Shown: in pieces, positions 17,669 through 24,308 of the stretch | How positions within the stretch are numbered: the stretch's first letter is position 1 | Layout of the letters: each line of letters opens with the position of its first letter | Virus record (IMG/VR): IMGVR_UViG_3300035698_010358 | Coordinates: 1-64,000 of that record | DNA length: 64,000 nt | Source of the DNA: a virus | Reading direction: 5' to 3' (one strand) | The notes under the pieces: model-generated | Told to the model about the DNA's origin: nothing | What the model saw: only the letters and a program-made list of their open reading frames with translations | The model's database searches: none | Position numbers and translations under genes: made by a program

Positions 17669-18028
17669 ATGGCCACTGTCCTTGCTAATAGTCCATTCAC
17701 ATTTCAGGTTTTATTCCTGGATGTGGACAATACCCCAATTGTTGTGTTGAATCCAACGATTACTATATTCAGTTATAGTGACCTTGGGGTAAAACAAGAG
17801 TTGGTTGCTGCCACCGTAATGGATCCAGTTACCCCCGTGGAAGTTGGCCGTTATATTTACACGTATACCGTGCCCAGTGTTTTTGATGAAGGGGATATGA
17901 TTTACGGTGAGATAATGGGAGAGCATCCTGTCAGTGGAGACCTTCTACGGTATAGTGAAGGTGTCTCAGTGGTGACGTTGCCGCCGGGGTCCCAAGGGTT
18001 GTCTTGGAATATCATCAAAGGTGGTTGA
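17669..18028 (+). CDS. Small beta-rich connector-like protein
   Basis: A 119-residue protein that starts directly after the preceding stop. The whole sequence reads as alternating strands (FTFQVLFLDVDNTPIVVL, TVPSVFDEGDMIYGEIMG), consistent with an Ig-like or beta-sandwich fold. It resembles in general layout the N-terminal part of the first fragment of the fractured gene at 18688 (beta-sandwich with 'GRYIYTYTVP' compared with 'GEYYASLMVP'). A neck or adaptor role is inferred only from position. Confidence 0.65.
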   Translation: MATVLANSPFTFQVLFLDVDNTPIVVLNPTITIFSYSDLGVKQELVAATVMDPVTPVEVGRYIYTYTVPSVFDEGDMIYGEIMGEHPVSGDLLRYSEGVSVVTLPPGSQGLSWNIIKGG

Positions 18029-18030
18029 AA

Positions 18031-18327
18031 ATGCTGTGGGTTTTGTTTCTTTTAGCCGTGTATGGCATCGTGTTCCTGCTCAGGCATAAATGGGAGCTGG
18101 GGTTTCTTCGTGGCTTCGAGTTCTTTGAGAGGCTATTGGACTGTGCCTTCTGTTTAGGTTTCTGGGTTGGAGGTCTAGTATGGACGGTCATTCAGACATT
18201 TTCCGACCTCATCATGGACACTAATAGTTGGATTGGGTTCTTTTTCTTCGGGATTATGTGGTCCTTTGCTTCAGCAGCGTTCTGTTACAACGTGGATAGA
18301 ATCGTGGAGGATTCAGAATGGATATGA
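18031..18327 (+). CDS. Membrane protein with a CxxCLGFW motif
   Basis: A 98-residue hydrophobic protein. ATG at 18031 is preferred over the upstream TTG because AAGGTGG lies six bases upstream and it avoids overlap. It has an N-terminal hydrophobic segment (LWVLFLLAVYGIVFLL), a middle segment with 'LDCAFCLGFWVGGLVW', and a third (FFFFGIMWSFASAAF), so two to three membrane spans. The 'C-F-C-L-G-F-W' motif resembles DUF1360-type membrane proteins. It probably acts in the host membrane; lysis, superinfection exclusion or assembly roles cannot be distinguished. Confidence 0.7.
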   Translation: MLWVLFLLAVYGIVFLLRHKWELGFLRGFEFFERLLDCAFCLGFWVGGLVWTVIQTFSDLIMDTNSWIGFFFFGIMWSFASAAFCYNVDRIVEDSEWI

Positions 18328-18686
18328 GGATAGATTGCCAAGTAGACGTACCTATAGAGGTTCAAGGTGGTAATTTTGCTGATGCCTTTCGGATCATCAC
18401 TTTAAAAAATGATGAGTGTCTTTTGGATTTCATGTCCATCTCACAATGCCGTACCAAAGCATCTGTTGTGGCCAGAATCCGTGTAGAGAATAAATTCATG
18501 GCTTCTATTAGGGATCGATTGGAATCAACCCTGGAAGAAATAGATGGTAAGCATTACGGTACTCTGACACCAAAACAAGTTGAAGAGATGTGGTTTTTAG
18601 TAGACCAGTTTCCGATAGATGATGACCAGGAAGAAGGAGCATTACCATTAGCTTGGTATGTAACCCCTTCAGAAAAGGTAGATTAA
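18318..18686 (+). CDS. Paralogue of the 8876 protein with a C-terminal extension
   Basis: A 122-residue protein starting inside the end of the membrane protein gene with GGAGG seven bases upstream. Residues ~20-75 (DAFRIITL...LLDFMSI...ASVVARIRV...MASIRDRLESTLEEI) align with most of the 77-residue protein at 8876. Residues ~76-122 are an acidic extension absent there. It is immediately followed by the fractured gene, so it may be an assembly partner; function unknown. Confidence 0.65.
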   Translation: MDMRIDCQVDVPIEVQGGNFADAFRIITLKNDECLLDFMSISQCRTKASVVARIRVENKFMASIRDRLESTLEEIDGKHYGTLTPKQVEEMWFLVDQFPIDDDQEEGALPLAWYVTPSEKVD

Positions 18687-18687
18687 G

Positions 18688-19188
18688 ATGTCAGTTGCAT
18701 TTGTTCCTGGAGAAACGATAGGGCGGGGGGATCTGGACATTTTCTTGCAGAGTGCTCAAGGTAACCCTGCAAATGCAGCAGAGATTTATTACACCCTCTA
18801 TTACGTATCCCCCGGACCCCCCGAATCTGAAGTTCAGGTTGGACAACCCCAACGAATACCAGTGAATCCAGCCGTCGGGGAGTATTATGCTTCTCTAATG
18901 GTTCCAGCAGGCTCAACCCCTGGGACGTATAGGATTCGGTGGACGTTCCGAGAATTGGTGAATTCTCCCCAGCAGCAAGTTGTTCAAGAATTTGCTGTTG
19001 TCACTGCAGCAGGGATAGCATTGGTTCCTGGATATGACCCGTATCAAACAGCAATGATGAATAGTCTTAGAATGCTTCTCAGAGATCAGTGTGTTGGTGA
19101 GGAGGTGAAAGTCGAAGTAGATGCCGACGGGGAACTTCTGGTTGTGTCTATGAAGGACTTATGGGAGGCTTTGAAAGATGAAGTCTAG
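18688..19188 (+). CDS. Fractured virion gene, piece 1: N-extein plus IntN of split intein 1
   Basis: A 166-residue product. Residues 1-134 are the N-terminal extein: an Ig-like beta domain (~1-100) followed by a helical start ending 'MLLRDQ'. From Cys135 (base 19090) the sequence changes to an intein block A pattern, CVGEEVKVEV, and stops after only 32 intein residues. The missing intein blocks B, F and G are at the start of the piece at 20085, where the extein resumes with Cys. Known atypically split inteins also have short N-halves. The product should ligate by trans-splicing to piece 2. The host protein is unnamed; position and C-terminal pieces indicate a connector/neck or other virion protein. 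Confidence 0.85.
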   Translation: MSVAFVPGETIGRGDLDIFLQSAQGNPANAAEIYYTLYYVSPGPPESEVQVGQPQRIPVNPAVGEYYASLMVPAGSTPGTYRIRWTFRELVNSPQQQVVQEFAVVTAAGIALVPGYDPYQTAMMNSLRMLLRDQCVGEEVKVEVDADGELLVVSMKDLWEALKDEV

Positions 19189-20101
19189 CCAACCACATGT
19201 AAAACTAGTACCCTTGTTAGAGAAATATAATATTTCTTGGGGTTTATTTTGTAAAAAAGGTCGTTTGCCTAATGACTTGAAGTGGGTAAAAGAGAAACGT
19301 GTGTTTATCATTACAGAATTACACTCTCAAGGCACCTCCTGGGCCAATATGGTATTTATTACGGGTTTGTCTCAAGGTTCTATTCAGCGTTTAACTAAAG
19401 CTATGTGGAACCAAGCATCACGGGACAAATTGAATAAAATAGGTGAGAAGGTTGGGAAATCATGGAAAGGTAAAAAACGTCTAGGGCAATTAGAAAAACA
19501 ATGGAAAAATGGCGTTTTTGATTTTCATCGAGGACGGAAAAGACCGGAGTGGGAAAAAGAAAAATTACGTGCTTCATGGACACCTGAATTAAGGGCACAA
19601 GTATCGGAAGAACGGTTAAAACGGTGGCAAGACCCGGAATACCGAAAAAACCTTTTAGATTACCACAGAAGTCCTGAAGTTAGGGCTGAGAGGTCTAAAT
19701 TACAAACAGAACGGATACTGGCTGATCCTGTGAAATGGACAAAGGGTCGGGGTGCTTATGTTGAGGCTCTAAAAGAAAAACGAGAGGTTGTGTGGACACG
19801 GAGTTCATATGAACGAAGAGCTCTCTTAGTATTAGATAGTGATCCTAATGTGGTTTCTTATGAGTATGAACCACGGATAGAGTTGTCTGATGGTTTTTGG
19901 ATAGTTCCTGATTTTTTAGTGTTCTTTAAAGATGGGTCTCAAACTCTTTTAGAAATAAAAGCCTCTTGGGTATACGGTCTTCCAGAGGGCCATAAAATTC
20001 ACATTAGATTAGAGAAATCTAAAAAGTTAGCTTGTGATAGAGGTTGGGGTTTTTCTATATGGACTGAGAAAGATAGGTTGGAAGATGTTAAGTGTGCATA
20101 A
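19178..20101 (+). CDS. Free-standing putative homing endonuclease, PD-(D/E)XK type, inside split intein 1
   Basis: A 307-residue basic protein encoded between the two halves of split intein 1, overlapping piece 1 by 11 bases and piece 2 by 17. An N-terminal HTH-like region (~40-75) and repeats of the NUMOD3 kind (RWQDPEYRKNLLD, HRSPEVRAERS, ~145-180) suggest DNA binding. The C-terminal ~100 residues contain 'SYERRAL', 'VPDFLVFF' (~242-249) and 'LLEIKAS' (~256-262), the Asp...Glu-x-Lys arrangement of PD-(D/E)XK nucleases. Inferred to cut intein-less alleles and spread the split intein. It is AT-richer and Lys-richer than the exteins, consistent with foreign origin. Confidence 0.75.
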   Translation: MKSSQPHVKLVPLLEKYNISWGLFCKKGRLPNDLKWVKEKRVFIITELHSQGTSWANMVFITGLSQGSIQRLTKAMWNQASRDKLNKIGEKVGKSWKGKKRLGQLEKQWKNGVFDFHRGRKRPEWEKEKLRASWTPELRAQVSEERLKRWQDPEYRKNLLDYHRSPEVRAERSKLQTERILADPVKWTKGRGAYVEALKEKREVVWTRSSYERRALLVLDSDPNVVSYEYEPRIELSDGFWIVPDFLVFFKDGSQTLLEIKASWVYGLPEGHKIHIRLEKSKKLACDRGWGFSIWTEKDRLEDVKCA

Positions 20102-20849
20102 CAAATTGGTTCAGGCTTTTCGTGCAGGGAAACTGAAAACCCGATCTGTATCCCCTGAAGGAAAATTGGAGTGGAAACCCATAACGGATGTTCATAGGGC
20201 TGAAGTTCCTTGGGAAGAGATTATACAGGTTGGCACAGATCAAGGACATACTTATCTGACTAAAGGGCACAGGGTTTTTGTATCCCCTACTGCAAAACGG
20301 GAAACTGGGGATTTAATAAAAGGTGATGGGGTTCTAGGTGTAGATTTACAGGATAATGTATTTCATCCTGTAATAGTGTCTACAGATACTGTACCATCAC
20401 GTAAATATATGTATGATATGACTGTTGCAGACTGGCATAATTTTGTTTTGTTCGATTCTCGGATTGTTATTAGTAATTGCCCTGATAAATTCTACCATTT
20501 CCGACCACCAGAGTATGAAGGTGACATTGGCCAATACAATCGAATATTCGGACAGATTTGGGAAGATGCTGAACTTCTGGAATATCTGTTGAGATCTTTG
20601 GATTGGTTCAACATGTTCCCTCCCCTGACACAGAAAATCAATACTCTCACACGTTTGGTTCAAGATATGCCCTCGTGGAGGACAGCGATCCTTTGGGGCG
20701 CAATTACCCATGCCTGTTTTGCACTTTCAATAAATTGGGTTGCTGACGAATTTTCTGTTAGGGGTGACCAGGAAGTGACCGTTATAACAAAAACAGGGAA
20801 AAAGGTTACGTTGTCTATTCAGGAGTTGTATGAAATATGCAAGGGATGA
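20085..20849 (+). CDS. Fractured virion gene, piece 2: IntC of intein 1, middle extein, IntN of intein 2
   Basis: A 254-residue product with three parts. Residues 1-131 are intein 1 C-part: a block B-like 'YLTKGHRVFV', block F 'YDMTVADWHNF' and block G 'RIVISN' directly before Cys (base 20478). Residues 132-223 are the middle extein, starting CPDKFYHFRPPEYEG and ending 'INWVADEF'. Residues 224-254 begin SVRGDQEVTV (base 20754), block A of a second intein, and stop. ATG 20085 is chosen for the upstream TTGGAAG. The penultimate intein residue is Ser rather than the usual His. This protein must splice at both ends. Confidence 0.85.
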   Translation: MLSVHNKLVQAFRAGKLKTRSVSPEGKLEWKPITDVHRAEVPWEEIIQVGTDQGHTYLTKGHRVFVSPTAKRETGDLIKGDGVLGVDLQDNVFHPVIVSTDTVPSRKYMYDMTVADWHNFVLFDSRIVISNCPDKFYHFRPPEYEGDIGQYNRIFGQIWEDAELLEYLLRSLDWFNMFPPLTQKINTLTRLVQDMPSWRTAILWGAITHACFALSINWVADEFSVRGDQEVTVITKTGKKVTLSIQELYEICKG

Positions 20850-21787
20850 TAACAAAACGACAAATTTTGTTGAAATACGGGTTCAATGACAAGACTTTCC
20901 GAAAGATGATGTCCGAGGGGGTTGTCAGCCCTGATTATATTCAACAAGGTAAAAGAAAAACCTTATTTTTTAAAGAGGGCTCTTTGAGGTTTGTTGAAAA
21001 CCTTCACTATGTTATTTGTTTAGAGTGTGGAAAATGGATGAGTCAGATCACCACGAAGCATTTAAAAAGCTGTAGTGGAATGGTATTGCAGGATTACAAG
21101 GAAAAGTACCCTAAAGTTCTATTGATCTGTTATAGGACTAATGGTAACCATGTAAAAACAGAAGAACAAAAGCAAAGACAGTCAGATGTTTTAAAGGCAC
21201 GTTTCCAAACGGAAGAAGGGCAGAAAACCCGAGAAGTTATTTGCCAAGCATCTATTCGTTTAATGAAAGGCCCGTATCGTAAACAAGCTGCAAAACACCT
21301 AAAGGATTTGAATCAGACTACCAAGATGAAGGAATTTCATCGGGGGCATACCAAGAAAAGATGGGAAGATGGCGGGGATCTTCGGTATCTTATCCCAAAA
21401 TGGCATCTGGATAATAAGGATTATTCAAATCAATTGGCCGCAAATGCTCGTAGGTTTATAAAGAAAATTTCAAAGCCGCACATTAGGTTAAAAGTTTTAT
21501 TGGAAGCTGCTGGTATCCCAACAGTTACGGAATATGAAGTCGGTTACTATGCCATTGATGAAGCAATTCCAGGGAAAAAGATATCCATTGAGATGCATGG
21601 TTGTTATTGGCATAGTTGTCCTGTTTGTGGGTTGGAAGGTCCTTCCCTGAATAAAAGGATTGACAAGTCTAAAGCTACTTATCTGAAAAATAGGGGTTGG
21701 GAACTTGTAGTGATTTGGGAACATGAGTTGAAAAATAATCCTGAAATGTGTATTGATCGGGTGAAGGAGGTTGTAATAGGATGTTGA
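20837..21787 (+). CDS. Free-standing putative homing endonuclease, Vsr-like, inside split intein 2
   Basis: A 316-residue protein between the halves of split intein 2, overlapping piece 2 by 13 bases (4 if translation starts at ATG 20846) and piece 3 by 7. N-terminal region: HTH-like 'MITKRQILLKYGFNDKTFRKMM', then a ROS/MucR-like zinc finger 'CLECGKWMSQITTKHLKSC' (~60-80). C-terminal region: 'ISIEMHGCYWHSCPVCG' and 'NRGWELVVIWEHEL' (~247-297), the layout of very-short-patch-repair (Vsr) nucleases. Vsr-like (EDxHD) homing nucleases are the family reported with fractured genes and split inteins. Inferred to mobilise intein 2. Confidence 0.8.
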   Translation: MQGMITKRQILLKYGFNDKTFRKMMSEGVVSPDYIQQGKRKTLFFKEGSLRFVENLHYVICLECGKWMSQITTKHLKSCSGMVLQDYKEKYPKVLLICYRTNGNHVKTEEQKQRQSDVLKARFQTEEGQKTREVICQASIRLMKGPYRKQAAKHLKDLNQTTKMKEFHRGHTKKRWEDGGDLRYLIPKWHLDNKDYSNQLAANARRFIKKISKPHIRLKVLLEAAGIPTVTEYEVGYYAIDEAIPGKKISIEMHGCYWHSCPVCGLEGPSLNKRIDKSKATYLKNRGWELVVIWEHELKNNPEMCIDRVKEVVIGC

Positions 21788-22467
21788 CTGATGCTTTAAA
21801 AAGAGAGATTAAGGAATCCTTTGAAGAGGGTTCCCTGAAAGTCCTTAGCGTGAACCCAGATTCTTTAGAGCCCTCTTTAGAATCGGTTACTGATGTTATG
21901 AGGCATCTTACTCCTCATAAAACAATTTTGGATGTTGAGACCTCACAGGGGCATACTGTTACGACTGAAGATCACAGTTTGTTCATGGAGGATATGTCTA
22001 CGGTACCAACTTCTGAGTTGCAGGTGGGGGGTTGTATTGCTTGTATTCAGAACGGGGTCTATCAACCGACCCCTATTCTGGGCATTTCGGAAACGTTGAG
22101 GGAACAATATACTTATGATTTATCTGTCCCTTCATTTGAGAATTTTGTCTTGTCCAATGGAGTGGTTGCACATAACTCATATAGCATAGGGGGAGTGTCC
22201 TTAGATATCGATAAATCTGCCAAATATGAGTCCTTAAAGCAGAATGCTGAGGGACAACTGACTTTGGCCACCGAGGCCAAGCAACGGACAGTGAAATTCA
22301 TTCGTGGGCTACAGCAGCCCAGATTCGGGATGGGTGTTAGGTCGAGTTTTGGCCCGTTTGTGGGGAAAGGTATACTTAGCCCTCGTAATTTCGTGGCTTG
22401 GGCTTCTGTTATATTAGTACCAGCTTTGATGTTTGTTAGTTCTGCTAACAGTTCAGGTTTGGTCTAG
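21781..22467 (+). CDS. Fractured virion gene, piece 3: IntC of intein 2 plus C-extein
   Basis: A 228-residue product. Residues 1-132 are intein 2 C-part: 'TVTTEDHSLFM' (block B, T-x-x-H), 'YDLSVPSFENF' (block F, with Glu where His is common) and 'GVVAHN' (block G) directly before Ser (base 22177). Residues 133-228 are the last extein, beginning SYSIGGVSLDID, with 'RSSFGPFVGKGILSPRNFVAW' (read in parts) and a hydrophobic C-terminus. ATG 21781 follows AAGGAGG. After two trans-splicing events the exteins (134+92+96) give one 322-residue protein with junctions LLRDQ/CPDKF and VADEF/SYSIG. Confidence 0.85.
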   Translation: MLTDALKREIKESFEEGSLKVLSVNPDSLEPSLESVTDVMRHLTPHKTILDVETSQGHTVTTEDHSLFMEDMSTVPTSELQVGGCIACIQNGVYQPTPILGISETLREQYTYDLSVPSFENFVLSNGVVAHNSYSIGGVSLDIDKSAKYESLKQNAEGQLTLATEAKQRTVKFIRGLQQPRFGMGVRSSFGPFVGKGILSPRNFVAWASVILVPALMFVSSANSSGLV

Positions 22468-22648
22468 GTGTATGTTTGATAGAAGTTTAGAATTACGTAT
22501 TGGGGGTAATGTTCTTAATTAACTGTTGTATTTTTTGTATGCGTTGGTTAATATCTGTGTTTATTTCAGAAATAAGAAGCCTGAGATCACGGTTAATAGG
22601 ATTCAAAGGTTCCTTGGTATTCGGTAAGGTAGTTATAATTACCTTATT

Positions 22649-22659
22649 AGTATTGAAGG
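22649..22659 (+). promoter_or_regulatory. Candidate phage promoter element (AGTATTGAAGG)
   Basis: It lies 20-30 bases before the ATG at 22680, downstream of GGTTCCTTGGTAT and of a dyad (TAAGGTA / TTACCTTA, about 22624-22645). It resembles the elements at 6656, 17365 and 25507. It is in the 212-base gap after the fractured gene, in which I see no gene. Confidence 0.35.
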
Positions 22660-22679
22660 ATTTTTTAAGGAGATAGAAA

Positions 22680-23477
22680 ATGGATAAAGCATCTTTTACT
22701 TTTAATGAGAACTGGTTTTTCCCAGATCCTCCTGCTCGGATTGAGAATCTTCTTTATATGGCACAGAAAGTTGACCCTAGTGCTCATGTGGACGATTCTC
22801 AATACCAAAATAAAGTGGTGGTAGATAAGAAAAAGGCACCAGCCTTAATTAAGGTATTCGAATCCAAAGGAATGTTTGTGTCTGAAGAGAAACGTGGGGC
22901 CTACAAGGTGTTGTGGGGTAAAAAGCGGGCAAACGAGAGTCAGGGTTTACGTGGCCATGTAGAGAAATTAGCCAATGAGAACCCAGAGTTAAGGGGGCAT
23001 CTGGTTCCTTTGTTGAAACAGGCTGCAACACAAAAGTTTAATCCTGAGATGATCTCAAAAGCTAAGAAGCTCCTAAATACTATGAAAAATTATGGTTGGC
23101 AGTGGGGTGATGACAATCTGAAAGAAGTTTCTCGTAATGGGGAGTTTTATTTTTCACAGATGAGTCCTCATAATGCTCCTTGGGATGATGAAGAGGATTT
23201 CAAAACATATGTCCCTCCTTTTCGGGCAGGGCAGCTTTTTCGGAAATATAAAGTGGAGGACCACGCTGGATTGGTAGCAGTTCTTCATAAATTGCAGGAA
23301 CAGTGGAAGAAGGATTCCTTTAAGTTTTCGAGGGTTGTAGGTAAAATTACCCCAAAGGATGCTGATGTTAAGTTATTGTTTAACCCTGACCGTCAAGGTA
23401 CACTTTTTGCACAGGTATATGTGAATGCCCAGCCTTACCTAGAGTGGACAAGTCATCGTGCTAAAGAGGAGAAGTGA
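22680..23477 (+). CDS. Accessory protein with an internal ANENPELR signature
   Basis: A 265-residue protein with an AAGGAGATAG ribosome binding site. Residues 1-85 are a small alpha/beta domain (FTFNENWFFPDPPARIENLL). Residues ~93-118 hold the signature (VEKLANENPELRGHLVPLL) that is N-terminal in the genes at 8468, 24309 and 24766. Residues 120-265 are unrelated and Trp/Asp-rich. The internal signature suggests fusion of a separate small domain in front of a signature protein. Codon usage is more AT-rich than in the structural genes. Function unknown. Confidence 0.7.
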   Translation: MDKASFTFNENWFFPDPPARIENLLYMAQKVDPSAHVDDSQYQNKVVVDKKKAPALIKVFESKGMFVSEEKRGAYKVLWGKKRANESQGLRGHVEKLANENPELRGHLVPLLKQAATQKFNPEMISKAKKLLNTMKNYGWQWGDDNLKEVSRNGEFYFSQMSPHNAPWDDEEDFKTYVPPFRAGQLFRKYKVEDHAGLVAVLHKLQEQWKKDSFKFSRVVGKITPKDADVKLLFNPDRQGTLFAQVYVNAQPYLEWTSHRAKEEK

Positions 23478-23660
23478 TGTTGGAATGGTTTCAAAAATTG
23501 TTTATAGAAAAACCCCCCTGAGCCTCTACCCCTCAAGTATCGGGATTTAGGTAATAACGAGGTTGAAGTGTCTTGTGGTGACCGTAAAACTACAGCTATT
23601 TATTTTTCAGAGGCTGCTGTGGAATATATTGAAGCAGCTAAGAAAAGGATATTGTCATAA
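23477..23660 (+). pseudogene. Small gene interrupted by a one-base shift at a C6 run, or +1 programmed frameshift
   Basis: Starts at ATG 23477 (overlapping the previous stop). It reads 14 codons ending in Pro-Pro then TGA at the C-run 23513-23518. Skipping one base there gives a coherent continuation (PEPLPLKYRDLGNNEVEV...EAAVEYIEAAKKRILS) to TAA at 23660, where the next gene starts. Either one extra C arose by mutation or sequencing error, or ribosomes shift +1 at CCC-CCC-TGA; slippery CCC-U before a stop is a known +1 context. The intact product would be ~60 residues, function unknown. Confidence 0.55.
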
Positions 23661-24019
23661 TGTGGTGGGTATACGTCATACAATCTCAAGAAGTTCGGAC
23701 AGGTAAAAACGGTAAGATCTTACCTGGGTTCCATTACGTGGGATGCACAACTGACCCTGCTCGTCGTATAAGACAACACAACGGCTTGTTGACCGGCGGA
23801 GGGAAGTACACCAGTAAACATCGTCCGTGGGTGCCACGAGCTCTCTACGGCCCCTACAATGGACGATCTAATGCAATGAAGGCCGAGTATGCCCTAAAGC
23901 ACGGGAAACGCAGCACAGCTCGAACACGGTGGTCTGTAGAGGATTCTCCTTGGTGTCGAGGTAAAGGGTCAAACGACCCGTGGATTACTGACGGTATTTC
24001 CCCTATTGAGGACTCTTAA
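23660..24019 (+). CDS. GIY-YIG nuclease domain protein
   Basis: A 119-residue protein. Motifs of the GIY-YIG superfamily are in order: 'WWVYVIQS' (first Tyr), 'FHYVGCTTDPARRIRQHNG' (second Tyr and catalytic Arg) and 'KAEYALKHG' (catalytic Glu). The fold ends near residue 90 with a short Trp/Pro tail. Single-domain GIY-YIG proteins occur as repair-like nucleases and as homing endonucleases. With no intron visible nearby, a stand-alone nuclease (host DNA degradation, mobile gene or repair) is the best description. Confidence 0.8.
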   Translation: MWWVYVIQSQEVRTGKNGKILPGFHYVGCTTDPARRIRQHNGLLTGGGKYTSKHRPWVPRALYGPYNGRSNAMKAEYALKHGKRSTARTRWSVEDSPWCRGKGSNDPWITDGISPIEDS

Positions 24020-24046
24020 TAGAAACATTGTTGTAGGGAGACTGTC

Positions 24047-24226
24047 ATGAATACTTATAGAATAGTTAGTTCCAAGGTAGATGCCAATTTAACTCAAAAG
24101 TTAAAGAAGTTGAAGCCCAAAGCTCGTTCCCGTGGTGATTTTACAGGTGCCGTGTTACAGGCAGCTTTCTATGCTCGGAAAGAAAATGACACTTATTTCC
24201 TTGTAAATTGTATGGTCACATGGTAG
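24047..24226 (+). CDS. Short AT-rich gene, possibly frameshifted near its end
   Basis: A 59-residue frame with a GGGAG ribosome binding site, starting MNTYRIVSSKVDANLTQ and basic in the middle. A downstream frame (to TAA 24291) reads protein-like 'YGHMVASGAGSVQDPLSRY'. One added A in the AAA at 24205-24207 would join them into an ~81-residue protein. I therefore suspect either a real frameshift or a base error. Function unknown. Confidence 0.45.
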   Translation: MNTYRIVSSKVDANLTQKLKKLKPKARSRGDFTGAVLQAAFYARKENDTYFLVNCMVTW

Positions 24227-24308
24227 CCTCTGGTGCAGGGTCGGTACAAGACCCCCTGAGTCGTTACGATGTTGTAGTTTACGTAGGTTAATCTAATAGG
24301 AGATTATA

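Noticed and set aside
23660-24019. GIY-YIG gene as a group I intron endonuclease
   Set aside because: No interrupted gene or intron-like structure flanks it; the neighbours are complete or locally frameshifted small genes.
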